From: a virus
IMG/VR virus record: IMGVR_UViG_3300028394_000210
Span: 1-33,165 of that record
Direction: 5' to 3' (one strand)
Length of the DNA stretch: 33,165 nucleotides
The position numbers were made by a program, and so were the translations under genes. The notes under the pieces were generated by a model. That model saw only the letters and a program-made list of their open reading frames with translations. It ran no database searches and was not told where the DNA came from. Positions 1-10,100 of the stretch are shown here, one piece after another. Each line of letters opens with the position of its first letter. Position 1 is the stretch's first letter.

Positions 1-551
1 ATTCCAGATGCTTGCAAAAAAGATTGAGTAAAGTATCTATTAAAAAACATATCAAGAACATTGGTAAATTGTCCCTGAACTTCTCCACCTGGTTTATTAA
101 TTTGAATAGGATTGGGCGTAAAGATAGTTTCTTCACCATTTTGAAATACAAGAACACTTGAGTTTTTGGGTTTAATAGTAATTGGAATTCCCTTTTCCAT
201 AATTTCTGCTTTATTAAAAAATGGTGTAGTAGACCCTCTGCTTATAGATTGTGATTGTTTAAATGAATATGTAAAAACAAGATTATTAGATGTAAGAGTA
301 TAGTCAATATCGTATAGCCTTGCTTCTGGGCTTCCAGTCATATACCATTCATAAACATGATGTAGTCTTTGTGGGTCAAGTTTTGCATTAGTATCAATAA
401 ATTGTTTTGCTATTTCTACTGCACTAGCACCAAGTTCATTTAAAAATTTTGTCTTACCTAATTTAGCACCGTCAACATATCCGTTTGAATATTCTGCAAT
501 ATTCATAATGTCTCTAAATAAATTTTTATCATCAAATTTTACTGTTATCAT
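1..551 (-). CDS. virion neck/tail-completion-like protein, 3' part missing
   Basis: Open frame reading from ATG at 551 to the left edge (183 codons, no stop), so the C-terminus lies outside the window. It starts MITVKFDDKNLFRDI and contains an aromatic stretch VYEWYMTG followed by beta-rich sequence. The ATG overlaps the stop of the upstream gene (ATGA). Its place, third after the capsid connectors in the direction of transcription, is where many phages encode an HK97-gp10-like neck or tail-completion protein. That assignment is from position, not from a motif I can name. A lone virion protein of another kind is possible. Confidence 0.7.
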   Translation of the reverse strand, partial: MITVKFDDKNLFRDIMNIAEYSNGYVDGAKLGKTKFLNELGASAVEIAKQFIDTNAKLDPQRLHHVYEWYMTGSPEARLYDIDYTLTSNNLVFTYSFKQSQSISRGSTTPFFNKAEIMEKGIPITIKPKNSSVLVFQNGEETIFTPNPIQINKPGGEVQGQFTNVLDMFFNRYFTQSFLQASG

Positions 552-997
552 ATGTCCGTTCCTTGATTTTCTGAACGTTTAACAATTATTTTATAATACT
601 CTACACTTCCAAATGGACCAACCACTGGCTCAAATGTTGCAAGTTCAAATATTGTTGGCTGTCCAGAACGTGAACCAGAAGTTTCTAAATAAATAACATT
701 GCTATTATTATCTCTAATATTAGTTATTAGAATATTTGTGAGAGCATTTCTTTCGTCTTCACTTGAAAATCTTATATCGGTTCTTACCCTACCATTTAAA
801 GCATTATCAATATTTAGTTTAGCATCTGGTTGAATGTCTTTTTTATTTTTTAAACCACTAGCAACAAATGCACATGAAATACTTTTATCTAATACCCAGT
901 TTCTTTTTACATCTCCATAAGCACCTTGCTCAACTATTGGATAATAAACATCTGCAAGCATTGGAAATAAAAAATCTGTGGTTTCGCATATTGCCAT
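548..997 (-). CDS. head-closure / head-tail joining-like protein
   Basis: 149 aa, no signal peptide or membrane segment. It overlaps its neighbours at both ends by a few bases, so it is translated as part of the capsid-to-tail operon. Size, mixed alpha/beta character and position (after the long connector, before the neck-like gene) match head-closure proteins of long-tailed phages, which plug the connector and join it to the tail. I see no diagnostic motif, so the name rests on synteny. The start ATG (997) overlaps the stop of the upstream gene. Confidence 0.6.
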   Translation of the reverse strand: MAICETTDFLFPMLADVYYPIVEQGAYGDVKRNWVLDKSISCAFVASGLKNKKDIQPDAKLNIDNALNGRVRTDIRFSSEDERNALTNILITNIRDNNSNVIYLETSGSRSGQPTIFELATFEPVVGPFGSVEYYKIIVKRSENQGTDI

Positions 998-2205
998 TAC
1001 AACACCCCTGGGTGAGTAATAGTCTTGAAATATTTAGATAAAATTTTATCTACAAGAATATTTCCTGTTCCCTCAAAAACAGCAGTATCAAACTTAACAT
1101 CAAATTGGTCAGTATTGTAGGCATTGATGTATCTTTTATAATAATCAAGTCTTCCACATTCAATGTCGTCAATAATCATTTCAGTTGCTTTTTTAATGTC
1201 AGATGGGACCATTAGGTATCCATCTTCACCAACAATTGTATAATCGTTACCAGCAGCAAATCCACGACCACCGTACATAAGACCAATATAGTCTGAGGAA
1301 CCAGCTGGAAAAATTGATGGAGTTGATTCTCTTCTATTTATTTCGCCAGTATAGTCTAGGGTTAATGCGGTTTGGTCTGGCGTGAATACATATTGAGATG
1401 TCCAATATTTTTTAACAGAACCAAATTTAGTTTCTGCAGAAACTTGTGCAGATGTTATGGTTTTACCTGTAAGTCTAAGTCCATACAATCCAGCATTTTC
1501 TAACAATTCATATATAGTGTATGTTCCGTCAAGATTGGTTGAACCTTGAATTGTAACAATATCTCCTACAGAATAATCTAACTTACTAAGTGTTTTTAGA
1601 CCAAGATTACTGTTTGATGTTGGGTTAGCATCCCAAAATCCTGTAATTTCAATATTGTCTTCATCTTTATAAACAAGAACATTGTTTTCATATAAAGCAA
1701 TAACTCTTTTTAGGTTATCCCAAACAGCAAGATAATCACTACCCAAACCAAGAGTATTAATTAGGTGTCGTTTATAATAAAATCCATCTGTAACAATAGA
1801 GTCAATAATTGCTCGTGCTAGTGCTTCTTGGTCTTTATATTTGGCTACCTCACTTGCTACTGTTGATTTTGTGGTGGGGTCTACATATGGTCTACGAACT
1901 TCGTAGTAGTCCTCAAAAAATAAATTACTTGGAATAGCACTTGTTCCAGAATAAACCTGAACCTTGTAGTCTGCATCATATTTAAGTGGAACAACAACAT
2001 CAATTCCATTAAACGAAACCCTAGTCCAACCTACTTCATAAACAATGCTAAAGTCAAGCATATCTGTTACTACCAAATATGCAGTAGACCCACTAAAGCT
2101 ATCTGGAAAGTCTATTGTAAATACAAATTTATTTGTTGCAAAATTTTTGTATGTCCAGCCTGTTGTGCTTTGTGGTGTTCCAGAATTTACTTTAATGATT
2201 TCCAT
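997..2205 (-). CDS. head-tail connector-like protein with inserted domain
   Basis: 402 aa, long for a head-tail adaptor (usually about 100-200). Residues ~1-105 look like a beta-sandwich (many Val, Tyr and Thr). A helical stretch with EALARAIIDSIVTDGFYYKR (~125-145) resembles the helical connector core. A beta-rich insert follows (~155-270, with DIVTIQGSTNLDGTYTIYEL). The C-terminal part (~315-390, including KKATEMIIDDIECGRLDYYKR) returns to connector-like helices. This suggests a connector that carries a decoration or Ig-like domain. The function is inferred from position between capsid and head-closure genes. It touches both neighbours (stop/start overlap). Confidence 0.55.
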   Translation of the reverse strand: MEIIKVNSGTPQSTTGWTYKNFATNKFVFTIDFPDSFSGSTAYLVVTDMLDFSIVYEVGWTRVSFNGIDVVVPLKYDADYKVQVYSGTSAIPSNLFFEDYYEVRRPYVDPTTKSTVASEVAKYKDQEALARAIIDSIVTDGFYYKRHLINTLGLGSDYLAVWDNLKRVIALYENNVLVYKDEDNIEITGFWDANPTSNSNLGLKTLSKLDYSVGDIVTIQGSTNLDGTYTIYELLENAGLYGLRLTGKTITSAQVSAETKFGSVKKYWTSQYVFTPDQTALTLDYTGEINRRESTPSIFPAGSSDYIGLMYGGRGFAAGNDYTIVGEDGYLMVPSDIKKATEMIIDDIECGRLDYYKRYINAYNTDQFDVKFDTAVFEGTGNILVDKILSKYFKTITHPGVL

Positions 2206-2579
2206 TAATTATCAAATGCCTCTTTAATTTCTTTTGGTGTAACAAATCTAATGTGAATTCTAGTCATCCATTTATCGGCTTGTTCTTGTGTTACAAAGTT
2301 GTAGCCACGTTGGACTTCTCCCACACCTTCCCAAAAAACATTTCTGCTAGAATACAGTGCAACCTTTTTCTTTTTAAGTTCTTCCTTTTTAGGTTCTTCT
2401 TTTTCAATGCTAGAGCCAATTGTATTATTAATTATTGAATCTGCTGAAGCTTTTGTGTTGGTCTTTTTCTTTGGTATAGTTATTACAACATTTTCTTCTT
2501 CTACCGCTTCAATTTTTGAAACAGAAATACCAAATTCATTTGCGGTCTTTTCAACCTGAGTGATTTTTTGTTCTGACAT
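2205..2579 (-). CDS. small virion-associated protein, Lys-rich linker plus C-terminal domain
   Basis: 124 aa. The N-terminal ~70 residues are charged and low-complexity (KKKTNTKAS, KEEPKKEELKKKK). The C-terminal ~50 residues look folded (VALYSSRNVFWEGVGEVQRG...WMTRIHIRFVTPKEI). The ATG at 2579 has GGAGGA just upstream and is the first gene after the capsid terminator. Small proteins of this form sit right after the major capsid gene in several actinophages. Head decoration or connector accessory is a guess. No catalytic motif is visible. Confidence 0.6.
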   Translation of the reverse strand: MSEQKITQVEKTANEFGISVSKIEAVEEENVVITIPKKKTNTKASADSIINNTIGSSIEKEEPKKEELKKKKVALYSSRNVFWEGVGEVQRGYNFVTQEQADKWMTRIHIRFVTPKEIKEAFDN

Positions 2580-2619
2580 TATTCCTCCGATTATATTATA
2601 ACAGATTAATAAACCAAAA

Positions 2620-2647
2620 GGGGATAGAAGCCGAAGCCCCTACCCCC
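2620..2647 (-). terminator. intrinsic terminator after the capsid gene
   Basis: On the minus strand a 12-bp hairpin (with G-U pairs) closes on a TTCG tetraloop: GGGGGTAGGGGC / GCTTCTATCCCC, followed by TTTT. It lies 22 bp past the capsid stop and would raise capsid mRNA relative to the downstream connector genes by partial termination. Confidence 0.8.
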
Positions 2648-2668
2648 TCTAAGTGGGTTAACTCAAGA

Positions 2669-3790
2669 TTATAGGCTTGAGTCGATTGAGTCGCTGTCAA
2701 CGTATGCGATAGCGTCTTGTTCTTCCCATTGAATACCGAAACGTACGAATACGGTGTATTCAACTGTGTCCTTCTTTGGCACGTAGAAGCGGTTTACAGT
2801 GATATCTCTCTGGAAACCCCAAATACGGTTGCTTGGGAAGGTAAGGTCTACGAAACCTTCTGGGTAGTAAGGAACTTCCATAACTGGAATACCTAGTACA
2901 CGAGTAACACGAGCGTCACCAAGTACAATGTCATTACCGTTAAGGTACTGATTGCGGTACTCGTATGACCAAATGTTGTTGTTGTTTGTACCATTTTGAC
3001 GTACGATGCCCTGGAATGCTGAAGTTCCTGCGTAGAACTTTAGACCAGTCTTTAGAGCACGATACTTGCGTGGTAGGCGGTCAACAACTTGCTGTAGTAC
3101 TTCTGGTGTGAATGCGTTAGCTGTAACTGTAGCAACGTATTCGTGTGCCCAACCATCAGTCTTAGTACGGTTTACGAAACCTTCCATAATGTTAAGGAAT
3201 GCGTTCGCACCTGTACCAGTACCATTGATTGCTAGGTCTTCGATGTCATTAGCAAAAGCCTGTGTCATCAAACGAACTAGGTGGTCTTCAAGAGCAGCAC
3301 CTTCGATGTTGTCTTCAAGGGCTTCGGATGATACTTCCCAGTCAAGACGAATCTTTTTGGTAGTAAGTTCAACCTTAGTGAATGTAGCACCTGCGTTTGT
3401 GTAGGTTGCATCACCTTGGTTGGCAGCACGAATAACACGCTCTCCAACGTTAACCTTTTCAAGTTCCATTGTGTTAGCTCGCATTGTTACACGACGACCG
3501 TCCTTAGCAAGAACAGTACCGTCCCAAACGTATTCGATGAATCTACGAGCCTGTTCAGGACGTAGAATACCAGCACCAGCAAAAGTTGGGTTGGCATCGT
3601 AGGATGGAGTAACAGCGTTTGGACCAGTTGTTACACCAAATTGTGCAGTTGGGATGTTACCAAGTGTTGAAGCACCTGGGCTAGTTACACCACCAATGTT
3701 TCCAGATGCAAAGCCACCCTGAGCATTTACTTCTGCTGCAGTGTAACCACCTGAACCTGGATAGTTTTTATTAATAATTTCTTCCGACAT
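2669..3790 (-). CDS. major capsid protein (HK97 fold)
   Basis: 373 aa from the ATG at 3790, which has GGAGGT 7 nt upstream. An in-frame GTG at 3799 lies inside that Shine-Dalgarno sequence and is unlikely to be the start. The N-terminal ~75 residues are Gly/Ala/Asn-rich and flexible. The body has features of HK97-fold capsids: an E-loop-like stretch, DIEDLAINGTGTG (~190), a helix with VVDRLPRKYRALKTG, and a C-terminal P-domain strand set (LGIPVMEVPYYPEG, NRIWGFQRDITVNRF, VEYTVFVRFGIQWEEQDAIAYV). It lies directly after the protease-scaffold gene and before a strong terminator. It forms the icosahedral shell. Codon choice differs from the fibre genes, consistent with high expression. Confidence 0.9.
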   Translation of the reverse strand: MSEEIINKNYPGSGGYTAAEVNAQGGFASGNIGGVTSPGASTLGNIPTAQFGVTTGPNAVTPSYDANPTFAGAGILRPEQARRFIEYVWDGTVLAKDGRRVTMRANTMELEKVNVGERVIRAANQGDATYTNAGATFTKVELTTKKIRLDWEVSSEALEDNIEGAALEDHLVRLMTQAFANDIEDLAINGTGTGANAFLNIMEGFVNRTKTDGWAHEYVATVTANAFTPEVLQQVVDRLPRKYRALKTGLKFYAGTSAFQGIVRQNGTNNNNIWSYEYRNQYLNGNDIVLGDARVTRVLGIPVMEVPYYPEGFVDLTFPSNRIWGFQRDITVNRFYVPKKDTVEYTVFVRFGIQWEEQDAIAYVDSDSIDSSL

Positions 3791-3816
3791 AATTTTCACC
3801 TCCTAGTGAATTTGAT

Positions 3817-4335
3817 TTATCTAAACAAATCGGATGTTTTGAGGAAACTTCCGCCCCATAGGGATTTCTCAACCTGTTCTGGTTGATGCTGTAGAACCTC
3901 ACTGAGGTCTCCAGATTTACGGAAAGCGGTATCTGCTTCTACTGCGTCAATTCGCTTTCCGAAATTGTTAAAGTCTGATTCTGCATCTTCAATTTTTGCT
4001 GATACAAAATTTACTGACTTTTTAAGTTCTGCCAAGTCGTTAGCTAGTGATGCATTTGCATCTGCTAGTGACTTGACAATTGCTGTGATGTCGCTAAAGG
4101 CTGTTGTAACAGTTGAAGTTAGTTCGGTAACTGACTTAGCAATTGCTTCGTCTTCACCAACAACTTCTTCTACAACTTCTTCTACAATGGCTGGGTCTGC
4201 GTCAACGTCAGGAGCCTCTACGGCTTCTTCTGCAACAACAGTCTCAACAACTTCTTCTGTAGCAGGAGCGTCAACTACAACTTCTGCCTCTGGAGCGACT
4301 TCGGCTACTTCTTCATTTACGATTTCGATTGCCAT
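3817..4335 (-). CDS. nested scaffold protein, internal start in the protease gene
   Basis: In-frame ATG at 4335 (MAIEIVNEEV...) inside the protease-scaffold gene would give a 172-aa product. It has AAGGAG at 4350-4345, 9 nt upstream, a better ribosome site than that of the full-length gene. The product starts exactly at the acidic linker and holds the whole coiled-coil region, so it would be a protease-free scaffold. Lambda makes Nu3 from within C in the same way. Inferred, not proven. Confidence 0.6.
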   Translation of the reverse strand: MAIEIVNEEVAEVAPEAEVVVDAPATEEVVETVVAEEAVEAPDVDADPAIVEEVVEEVVGEDEAIAKSVTELTSTVTTAFSDITAIVKSLADANASLANDLAELKKSVNFVSAKIEDAESDFNNFGKRIDAVEADTAFRKSGDLSEVLQHQPEQVEKSLWGGSFLKTSDLFR

Positions 4336-5094
4336 GTTATCATTCTCCTTATTTATCTTAGTAACGTTAATGCCTTTAGCACTATTAACTAAGAACTTTA
4401 GCATTTCTGTTTTTTCGTTATCATTTTTCTCAACGAAACCAATGTTCTGCATAGGTACCCCAGTTGTTGGGCTTACCTCTGTTTCCTTTTCTGAAAGCAG
4501 GACTAATCCTGATTCAGCATCCCAGAATACATTTTCGATAAGTGTTTCAATGCTTTCACCTTTGAAAACATCAACTCCATCTATCTTTTCAACAGAAAGA
4601 ATACTTGCAAATTGATTTGCAGGGGTGTCGACTAGAGATAGTTCCATCAGGTCGTAGTCTTTAATGATACGAACTTTTTTTGAAAGTTCTTCATTATAGG
4701 CAGTATCATATTTGTTCATTTTACCGCCAATAGAAAAACCAGAAAGAGTTCCGTCTAGAACTTTCTCCCAAGTGTCTTGAGCACCCTTTGAAATATATGT
4801 GGATACGTAAATACCAGAATACATCTTTTTTGTTTCTGGGTCAAAGTATTTGTCTTCTTTAAATGAGACCATTTTACCAACGGCTACTGGTTGGTGCATT
4901 TCACGAATGTTGCCACGAAATTTTTGGAATGCCTTCATTGAGGCTTCGGGCGTGACAATATCATTCTGTCTATCAACGTTATCGAGTGTGGCGAAGCCAG
5001 AGACGATACGCCTCTCTTTGTCTACTTTATTAAATGGCATCGATAAGCGAACGTTGTCGCCATCGGTATCCCAATGAGCTTTTTGAATAGTCAT
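3817..5094 (-). CDS. prohead protease (XkdF-like) fused to scaffold domain
   Basis: 425 aa. Residues ~15-175 are a prohead protease: RIVSGFATLDNVDRQNDIV, then MHQPVAVGKMVSF (His of the catalytic pair), VLDGTLSGFSIGGKM (Ser in SGFSIGG), and LMELSLVDTPANQFA. These match XkdF-like/U35 serine proteases that cleave capsid and scaffold during head maturation. Residues ~250-300 are a low-complexity acidic Ala/Val/Glu segment. Residues ~315-400 look coiled-coil (ADANASLANDLAELKKS, FNNFGKRIDAVEAD), a scaffold signature. The same frame carries an internal start for a separate scaffold product. The ATG at 5094 has AAGG 5 nt upstream. Confidence 0.88.
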   Translation of the reverse strand: MTIQKAHWDTDGDNVRLSMPFNKVDKERRIVSGFATLDNVDRQNDIVTPEASMKAFQKFRGNIREMHQPVAVGKMVSFKEDKYFDPETKKMYSGIYVSTYISKGAQDTWEKVLDGTLSGFSIGGKMNKYDTAYNEELSKKVRIIKDYDLMELSLVDTPANQFASILSVEKIDGVDVFKGESIETLIENVFWDAESGLVLLSEKETEVSPTTGVPMQNIGFVEKNDNEKTEMLKFLVNSAKGINVTKINKENDNMAIEIVNEEVAEVAPEAEVVVDAPATEEVVETVVAEEAVEAPDVDADPAIVEEVVEEVVGEDEAIAKSVTELTSTVTTAFSDITAIVKSLADANASLANDLAELKKSVNFVSAKIEDAESDFNNFGKRIDAVEADTAFRKSGDLSEVLQHQPEQVEKSLWGGSFLKTSDLFR

Positions 5095-5151
5095 GTTACC
5101 TTAATTATATACCCTTTTTTACAAGTATTGTTATTATATTGTAACACACTT

Positions 5152-6759
5152 TTATTGAGAAGCTCTTCCCTCACCCTGTGCGTTTCTTCCAGCAATAGTT
5201 GCAGTGCTGTCAGATGCATTGTTTGCTCTTTCAGCATCCCTTGCCCTATTCCCTGCTAGATTAGCACGAGCATCAGTTGCCTGTCTTGCCGATAGTTCCA
5301 TAGGTGTTGAGCCATCGCCATCTGGTCTTTGTGGAAGACCAAGAACTTCACGAGCTTCGTCTGGAAGCATAATCTGAGTTTTAACATAACGCTCAAGAAT
5401 TTGTGACTGAGCAACTTCGTCTGTAAGAGTAAGTTCATTAAACTTAAATTCTAAGAGGTCTGTCTTTTCTTTTACTATTCTGTTAATCATTTTTTCTAGT
5501 GATGTTTGTGCTGGTCTTGCTACCTGCTCTTTGAATGTTCGGTCTTGTGCTAGTGCTGCTGCAACTCCTCCTGCATCACCACCACCAATTTTTGAAAGTG
5601 GAACTTGGTGAGCAACAAGAATGTCATCACGGTTACGAATACGATATTCATTAAATGATGCCTCCTGGACACCATTCTCAACAGGTTCCATTTTAAACTC
5701 AACCTTGTTTGTTTCTGAGTCTCCTGGAAGTGGAATATAAAGTGTTCTATGGTTTTGACCTTTTAGGCTAGTCTGCAAGAATCTAAACATTTTATCTTCT
5801 GCGTCAGACGATAGCTTTGCTCCCTTTAAAGTAATGATGTAACGTGGGACACCCTTATTGCCAAAATAGTCGATATTGTATTGTGATGCAAGCTGGTCAC
5901 CTTGTAGTGCTGTAATTGCAGAAATAATATCTGGAACACCATAGTAAGTGTTTAGTGGAGAGTATTCTTTAAAGTGAATAATCTCATTTGGTCGTGGGTC
6001 GTCCGTAATTAGGTTTTGATTGGTTGCCCCAAAATTACGGAAATAAACAACCTTGTCTGCAATAATCTGAACGTATCCGTCCTTAAGTCTACGAACACGC
6101 ATTGTTACTGCTGGGATATGACCAAGGTAACCAATTTCTCCTGTGGTTGTTCTACCAATCTCAAGATATCCATTACCCATTGACTGAACATCTGTGTAGA
6201 CTTTCATCATGGTATTTGTAAAAGAGTCTTCATCATTTAGTGATTCTATCCAGTCATTAATTTCTACCTTGGCTCGTTCTAAACGTTTACGAGCTTTTTC
6301 TGTGGCAGATTCATTGGTTGACGCTTCTAGCATCATCATGGTCTTGCGAGTTGTTTGGAACATATAACCAAGACCAACAATGTTTTCTACTTTTGCATCA
6401 ATGGCTGCGTGATTAGCAAATGATGTGTCATAATAGTTTGCAAGTTCGAACAGATTCCAAGGTGGCGTGATTACGTCAAAGAGTCCATAGACATTTCTAA
6501 ATACTGTTCCTGGATTAATCTCTTTTGACTGTGCTCCATTAATACCAGAACTAATACCCATAGCACTATCTATGTATTGTGCTGAGGGTTCTGCTTTGGT
6601 AAATGAACGACTTATTCTTCTCTTAAAATTAGAGTTAAGACCGTTGAGAGTTTTTACATCGTCCCATGATTTAGTGAATGGGTCTTGTTCTGCAAACTGA
6701 TTACGTTCTTCTTCAAGTTCCGATAGCGATGCAGGAATTCTGTATTCATATTCTTCCAT
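5152..6759 (-). CDS. portal protein (PBSX/SPP1-like family)
   Basis: 535 aa, usual portal length. Recognisable elements include FDVITPPWNLFELANYYD (~95), HAAIDAKVENIVGLGY, GNGYLEIGRTTTGEIGYLGHIP (~195), IIHFKEYSPLNTYYGVPDII (~265), and the helical crown/stem segment SFNEYRIRNRDDILVAHQVP with a Gly-rich IGGGDAGGVAAA. The C-terminus is Ala/Asn/Arg-rich and disordered. It forms the dodecameric ring at the capsid vertex through which DNA passes. It sits directly upstream of the protease, as in PBSX-type morphogenesis operons. Its ATG overlaps the stop of the small gene before it. The terminase that normally precedes a portal is absent. Confidence 0.9.
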   Translation of the reverse strand: MEEYEYRIPASLSELEEERNQFAEQDPFTKSWDDVKTLNGLNSNFKRRISRSFTKAEPSAQYIDSAMGISSGINGAQSKEINPGTVFRNVYGLFDVITPPWNLFELANYYDTSFANHAAIDAKVENIVGLGYMFQTTRKTMMMLEASTNESATEKARKRLERAKVEINDWIESLNDEDSFTNTMMKVYTDVQSMGNGYLEIGRTTTGEIGYLGHIPAVTMRVRRLKDGYVQIIADKVVYFRNFGATNQNLITDDPRPNEIIHFKEYSPLNTYYGVPDIISAITALQGDQLASQYNIDYFGNKGVPRYIITLKGAKLSSDAEDKMFRFLQTSLKGQNHRTLYIPLPGDSETNKVEFKMEPVENGVQEASFNEYRIRNRDDILVAHQVPLSKIGGGDAGGVAAALAQDRTFKEQVARPAQTSLEKMINRIVKEKTDLLEFKFNELTLTDEVAQSQILERYVKTQIMLPDEAREVLGLPQRPDGDGSTPMELSARQATDARANLAGNRARDAERANNASDSTATIAGRNAQGEGRASQ

Positions 6760-7148
6760 TATTCTTCATCTCCATAAAGTGCAATAGTGTCTTGAGCAGC
6801 TTTTACAGCACCAAGGTCATTTAGATTTGGAATAAGACCTTGCTTCATTCTGTCCACCTGCTCGCTGTGTTCTTCATCTGAAATTCTTCCAAGACCAGGA
6901 TAGAATAGTGGGGTACCGTTTGGCTCTCCCCAATATGTAGCTGCGTCTTTAAGTTTTTTAACTTGTTCAGTATCATTCTTTTTTGAAGGGATGTTTAGAA
7001 TATTTCCTTCATTATCTAGGAACGGCTTACCATTCTCTCTAATCCAAACATATAGTCCCCAGTCATAGTGTTTGTCAATAACTTGGATTTTAGCACTGGA
7101 TAACGCTCTTTCCATAGCGTCCATTGGTTCTTTTTCTGGTTTTCTCAT
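6759..7148 (-). CDS. small protein upstream of portal, unknown
   Basis: 129 aa, soluble, with charged N-terminus and motifs HYDWGLYVWIRENGKPFLDNEGN and ATYWGEPNGTPLFYPGLGRISDEEHSEQVDRM. A protein of this size in front of the portal is common in actinophages, but I know no function for it. A packaging accessory role is possible. TATACT lies exactly 6 nt before the ATG, so the mRNA is probably leaderless and this gene opens the portal-protease-capsid operon. It overlaps the portal start by one base (position 6759). Confidence 0.65.
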   Translation of the reverse strand: MRKPEKEPMDAMERALSSAKIQVIDKHYDWGLYVWIRENGKPFLDNEGNILNIPSKKNDTEQVKKLKDAATYWGEPNGTPLFYPGLGRISDEEHSEQVDRMKQGLIPNLNDLGAVKAAQDTIALYGDEE

Positions 7149-7154
7149 ACCAAT

Positions 7155-7163
7155 AGTATACCA
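7155..7163 (-). promoter_or_regulatory. extended -10 promoter, leaderless start of portal operon
   Basis: Minus-strand TGG-TATACT followed by 6 nt and then ATG at 7148. Transcription would begin at about the A of the start codon. Confidence 0.6.
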
Positions 7164-7165
7164 TA

Positions 7166-10100
7166 TTATAGAGGTATTGCGTCAGATGTGGTAGTCTCTA
7201 TTGCCATAAATGCTCTATATAAGAACGATTGTGGTATTAGATATGGATACGAATAGTCTTTTCCAACAATCTTTTTACCTGTTCCAGAAAATACTTCCTG
7301 AATATTTGATGGATTTGTACCAACAAATACTGATGTTGCTGGACTTGTTGCCACATCTTGCCAAGTTAATGCAGTATAGTCATTCCATGTTTTTGATGCA
7401 ATTGCAGAATATCTAACATTAATCCATTTTGGATATATGTATATTGGTGAATTTCTTTGACTTGAGTTTGGTTGGAAATACTCAAAATGATTTATTAATT
7501 GTTTGCCAGAGAAATTAAACTTTCCAGCTTTTGAGTTAAGGCTATAATCAGTTGTAAACTTAATGCCTAGCATAAACCATTCATCTATAGAAACAATCGC
7601 TCTATCTACCTCTACACCATTTAGATAATACTTTAAGCTTGTGTATGCTGCTCCAGATTGGTCTTTGGCATAAATTCTACCTCTAGTCAAAGCTGATGTT
7701 TCTCCAATTACATAAAACTTTACCTTCGTTGAATCATCAACATTTTCTAATTCAAACATTAATGTTTCAGTATTTGCAAATTGTGTTAATGGGAACTTTG
7801 CTGAAAATTGAATAGCACCAATACTAAAATCATCATACTTGTCTTTATTTATATTTGAATAATATCCCCTAGTTGATGCATTTGTTCCTACCACCCTAAA
7901 TCCAGACTGTGATGTTAAATAATAATATGGGTCATTAGACTTAGAAATAAGTATAGGATTATTTCCTGCTCCAAAAGAAATAAGTTCATCTCCGTTTGTT
8001 CCAATTGTTGTACTTGAACCAATTGCTTGTGCAGCAATTTGTAAATGTCTTATGTTGGTCGGATTCATAATAACTCCAGGACTGTTTGTTTCTATATGAA
8101 TTCCTAGCGTTAATGTACTAGATGAAACATTTGTTGGTATGTATACAACTGTTCCATCAGTTACTTGATATTTAGTATTTGTCCAAGCACTAGTAATATT
8201 TAGATATCTATCTGTTCCAACAATTGTTGTGTTTGCAAATGTTGTGATATCTGGGTTTCCGCCAGTTTGAAAAGTTAGATATGTTTTAGTATCTGCACTT
8301 GTAGCATCTATTTGATTTGGATAGTCAACGTTAAATTGTAGGTAATCAAGTCTATACTGACCATCTACCGTTTTTGCAAGACGACTTAGAGGAACAATAT
8401 CTTGCCAATATGAATTTACTGCAATATCCATAAATGATTGTCCACTCCAACCATTATTTAATAAAAGAGTATAATTTGCAATGTGTGTGTTTAAACTTCC
8501 TGCTGTTATAGTTGAATAGTATCCATCGGGATTAAATGATGAAGATACCTTGCCATAGTTTCTTAAATCACCAAAACCAACTATGTATATTTTTCCAGTA
8601 AATGTTTGGTCGTCTGTAAAATCTTTTGAACCGCCAACATAAATTTTTAGATTTTCTCTATTGGCAAAAAACTTTGAAAAATTTGAATTTTTTGTAACTA
8701 AATTTGTAATATTTATTGCAGCTGCATATTTAGTATTTAGTGATGATGCACTAAAAGTTGCAAGCGTTGAAGCGGTATCTGAATTGTAGTAAAAATAATA
8801 TCCAAGAGTATTATTTAAAATAGATACTTCTAAATAATTTTTAGGTTTATTTATATCTACAATTTGAAAAATAATTTGCTTAGTGTCTGTGTTATTTTCT
8901 GATTTATCAAATACTGTATAGAACATATCAATATCATTTGAAATTTGTTTAAAGTTATTAAAAGATATTCTTGACTCTATTCCATTCCAAGTGCTGTTTG
9001 GTTGAAGGTCAAAGTACGTTGCATTAATTGATGATAATGCATTTAGCATATCTGTTTGAGTTAGTGTGCTAGATGGCTCTATCTCAATTATTGGCAAAGT
9101 ATAATTTGGTGTTGAAAGTGTATCCTTGTCTACAATAAAATTATTATTTGTTACTGCACTTTTCCAAGTATTAGATTGTGACACTCCATAATTTTGATTA
9201 TTAGCATATTTTGCAAGAGTATAGTCTGGAACAATTGCTGAACCAGAATAAGCAGACACCACATCTTTTGGAAAACCTACTGCTTGACCATAAGAAAATC
9301 TAGATAAAGCTGTTGATTTTGTAATTCCATAATTATATACAGCAACACAAGATACTTCTAATGAAACATTAGAATGAGCATAAAAGCCTATCCAGTCTTG
9401 TTCTATATTTGATGCTGGTGTTCTATAAACATATGGATTAGCTAATGTAGATTGTTGGAATAATGCCCCATCATAATACACAGTTTTTCCAGAATCACCT
9501 ACTGCAAATGTTGTGCTTGAATATGTATAAGGTCTTGCATATGCTGGAACAGTTGGAGATGTTCCGACGGTTTCTGGAACTGTAAAAGTATAAGTTACTC
9601 TTGTCCAATCTGAAGACGAAATTGTTGTTGCTGGTCCAATAGATGAACTTCCAGAAATCAAACCTAGCGATGAGTCATAATAATCTATTACATTGTTATA
9701 TTGCTTTCCTGTATTTACATCTTTCATGTAAATAGAATAAGTGTATGTATTTCCAGGAGATATTGGAATTAGTTTTGTATTTGTAGATGTAGATGAACCT
9801 ATACCATCTGTTACGGTTGTGGTTGTGGCATTAGCAACAACAAAATATGTGTCTGTTACTTCCGTAACAGTAAATGTTCCGTTATATCCTGCTGGTGCTA
9901 AGTTAGAGGTTGTTACAGTATCACCTACGGAATAAATATTATTTCCTGTATATTTTACATAGCCAACAGATGGAGAACTTGGAGTAACAGCAGTAATAGC
10001 AACCGTTGTTGGGGCTGTTACTGTATTGATACCACCAGTTGTTCCAGTAGAGCCAACAGTGTAAAGAATTGATGCAGAGCCTATAAAAGAATCACCAGTA

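Noticed and set aside
3965-4615. 216-aa plus-strand frame rich in Ser/Thr/Ala
   Set aside because: It is the antisense shadow of the Ala/Glu/Val-rich scaffold region of the protease gene. It has no ribosome site.
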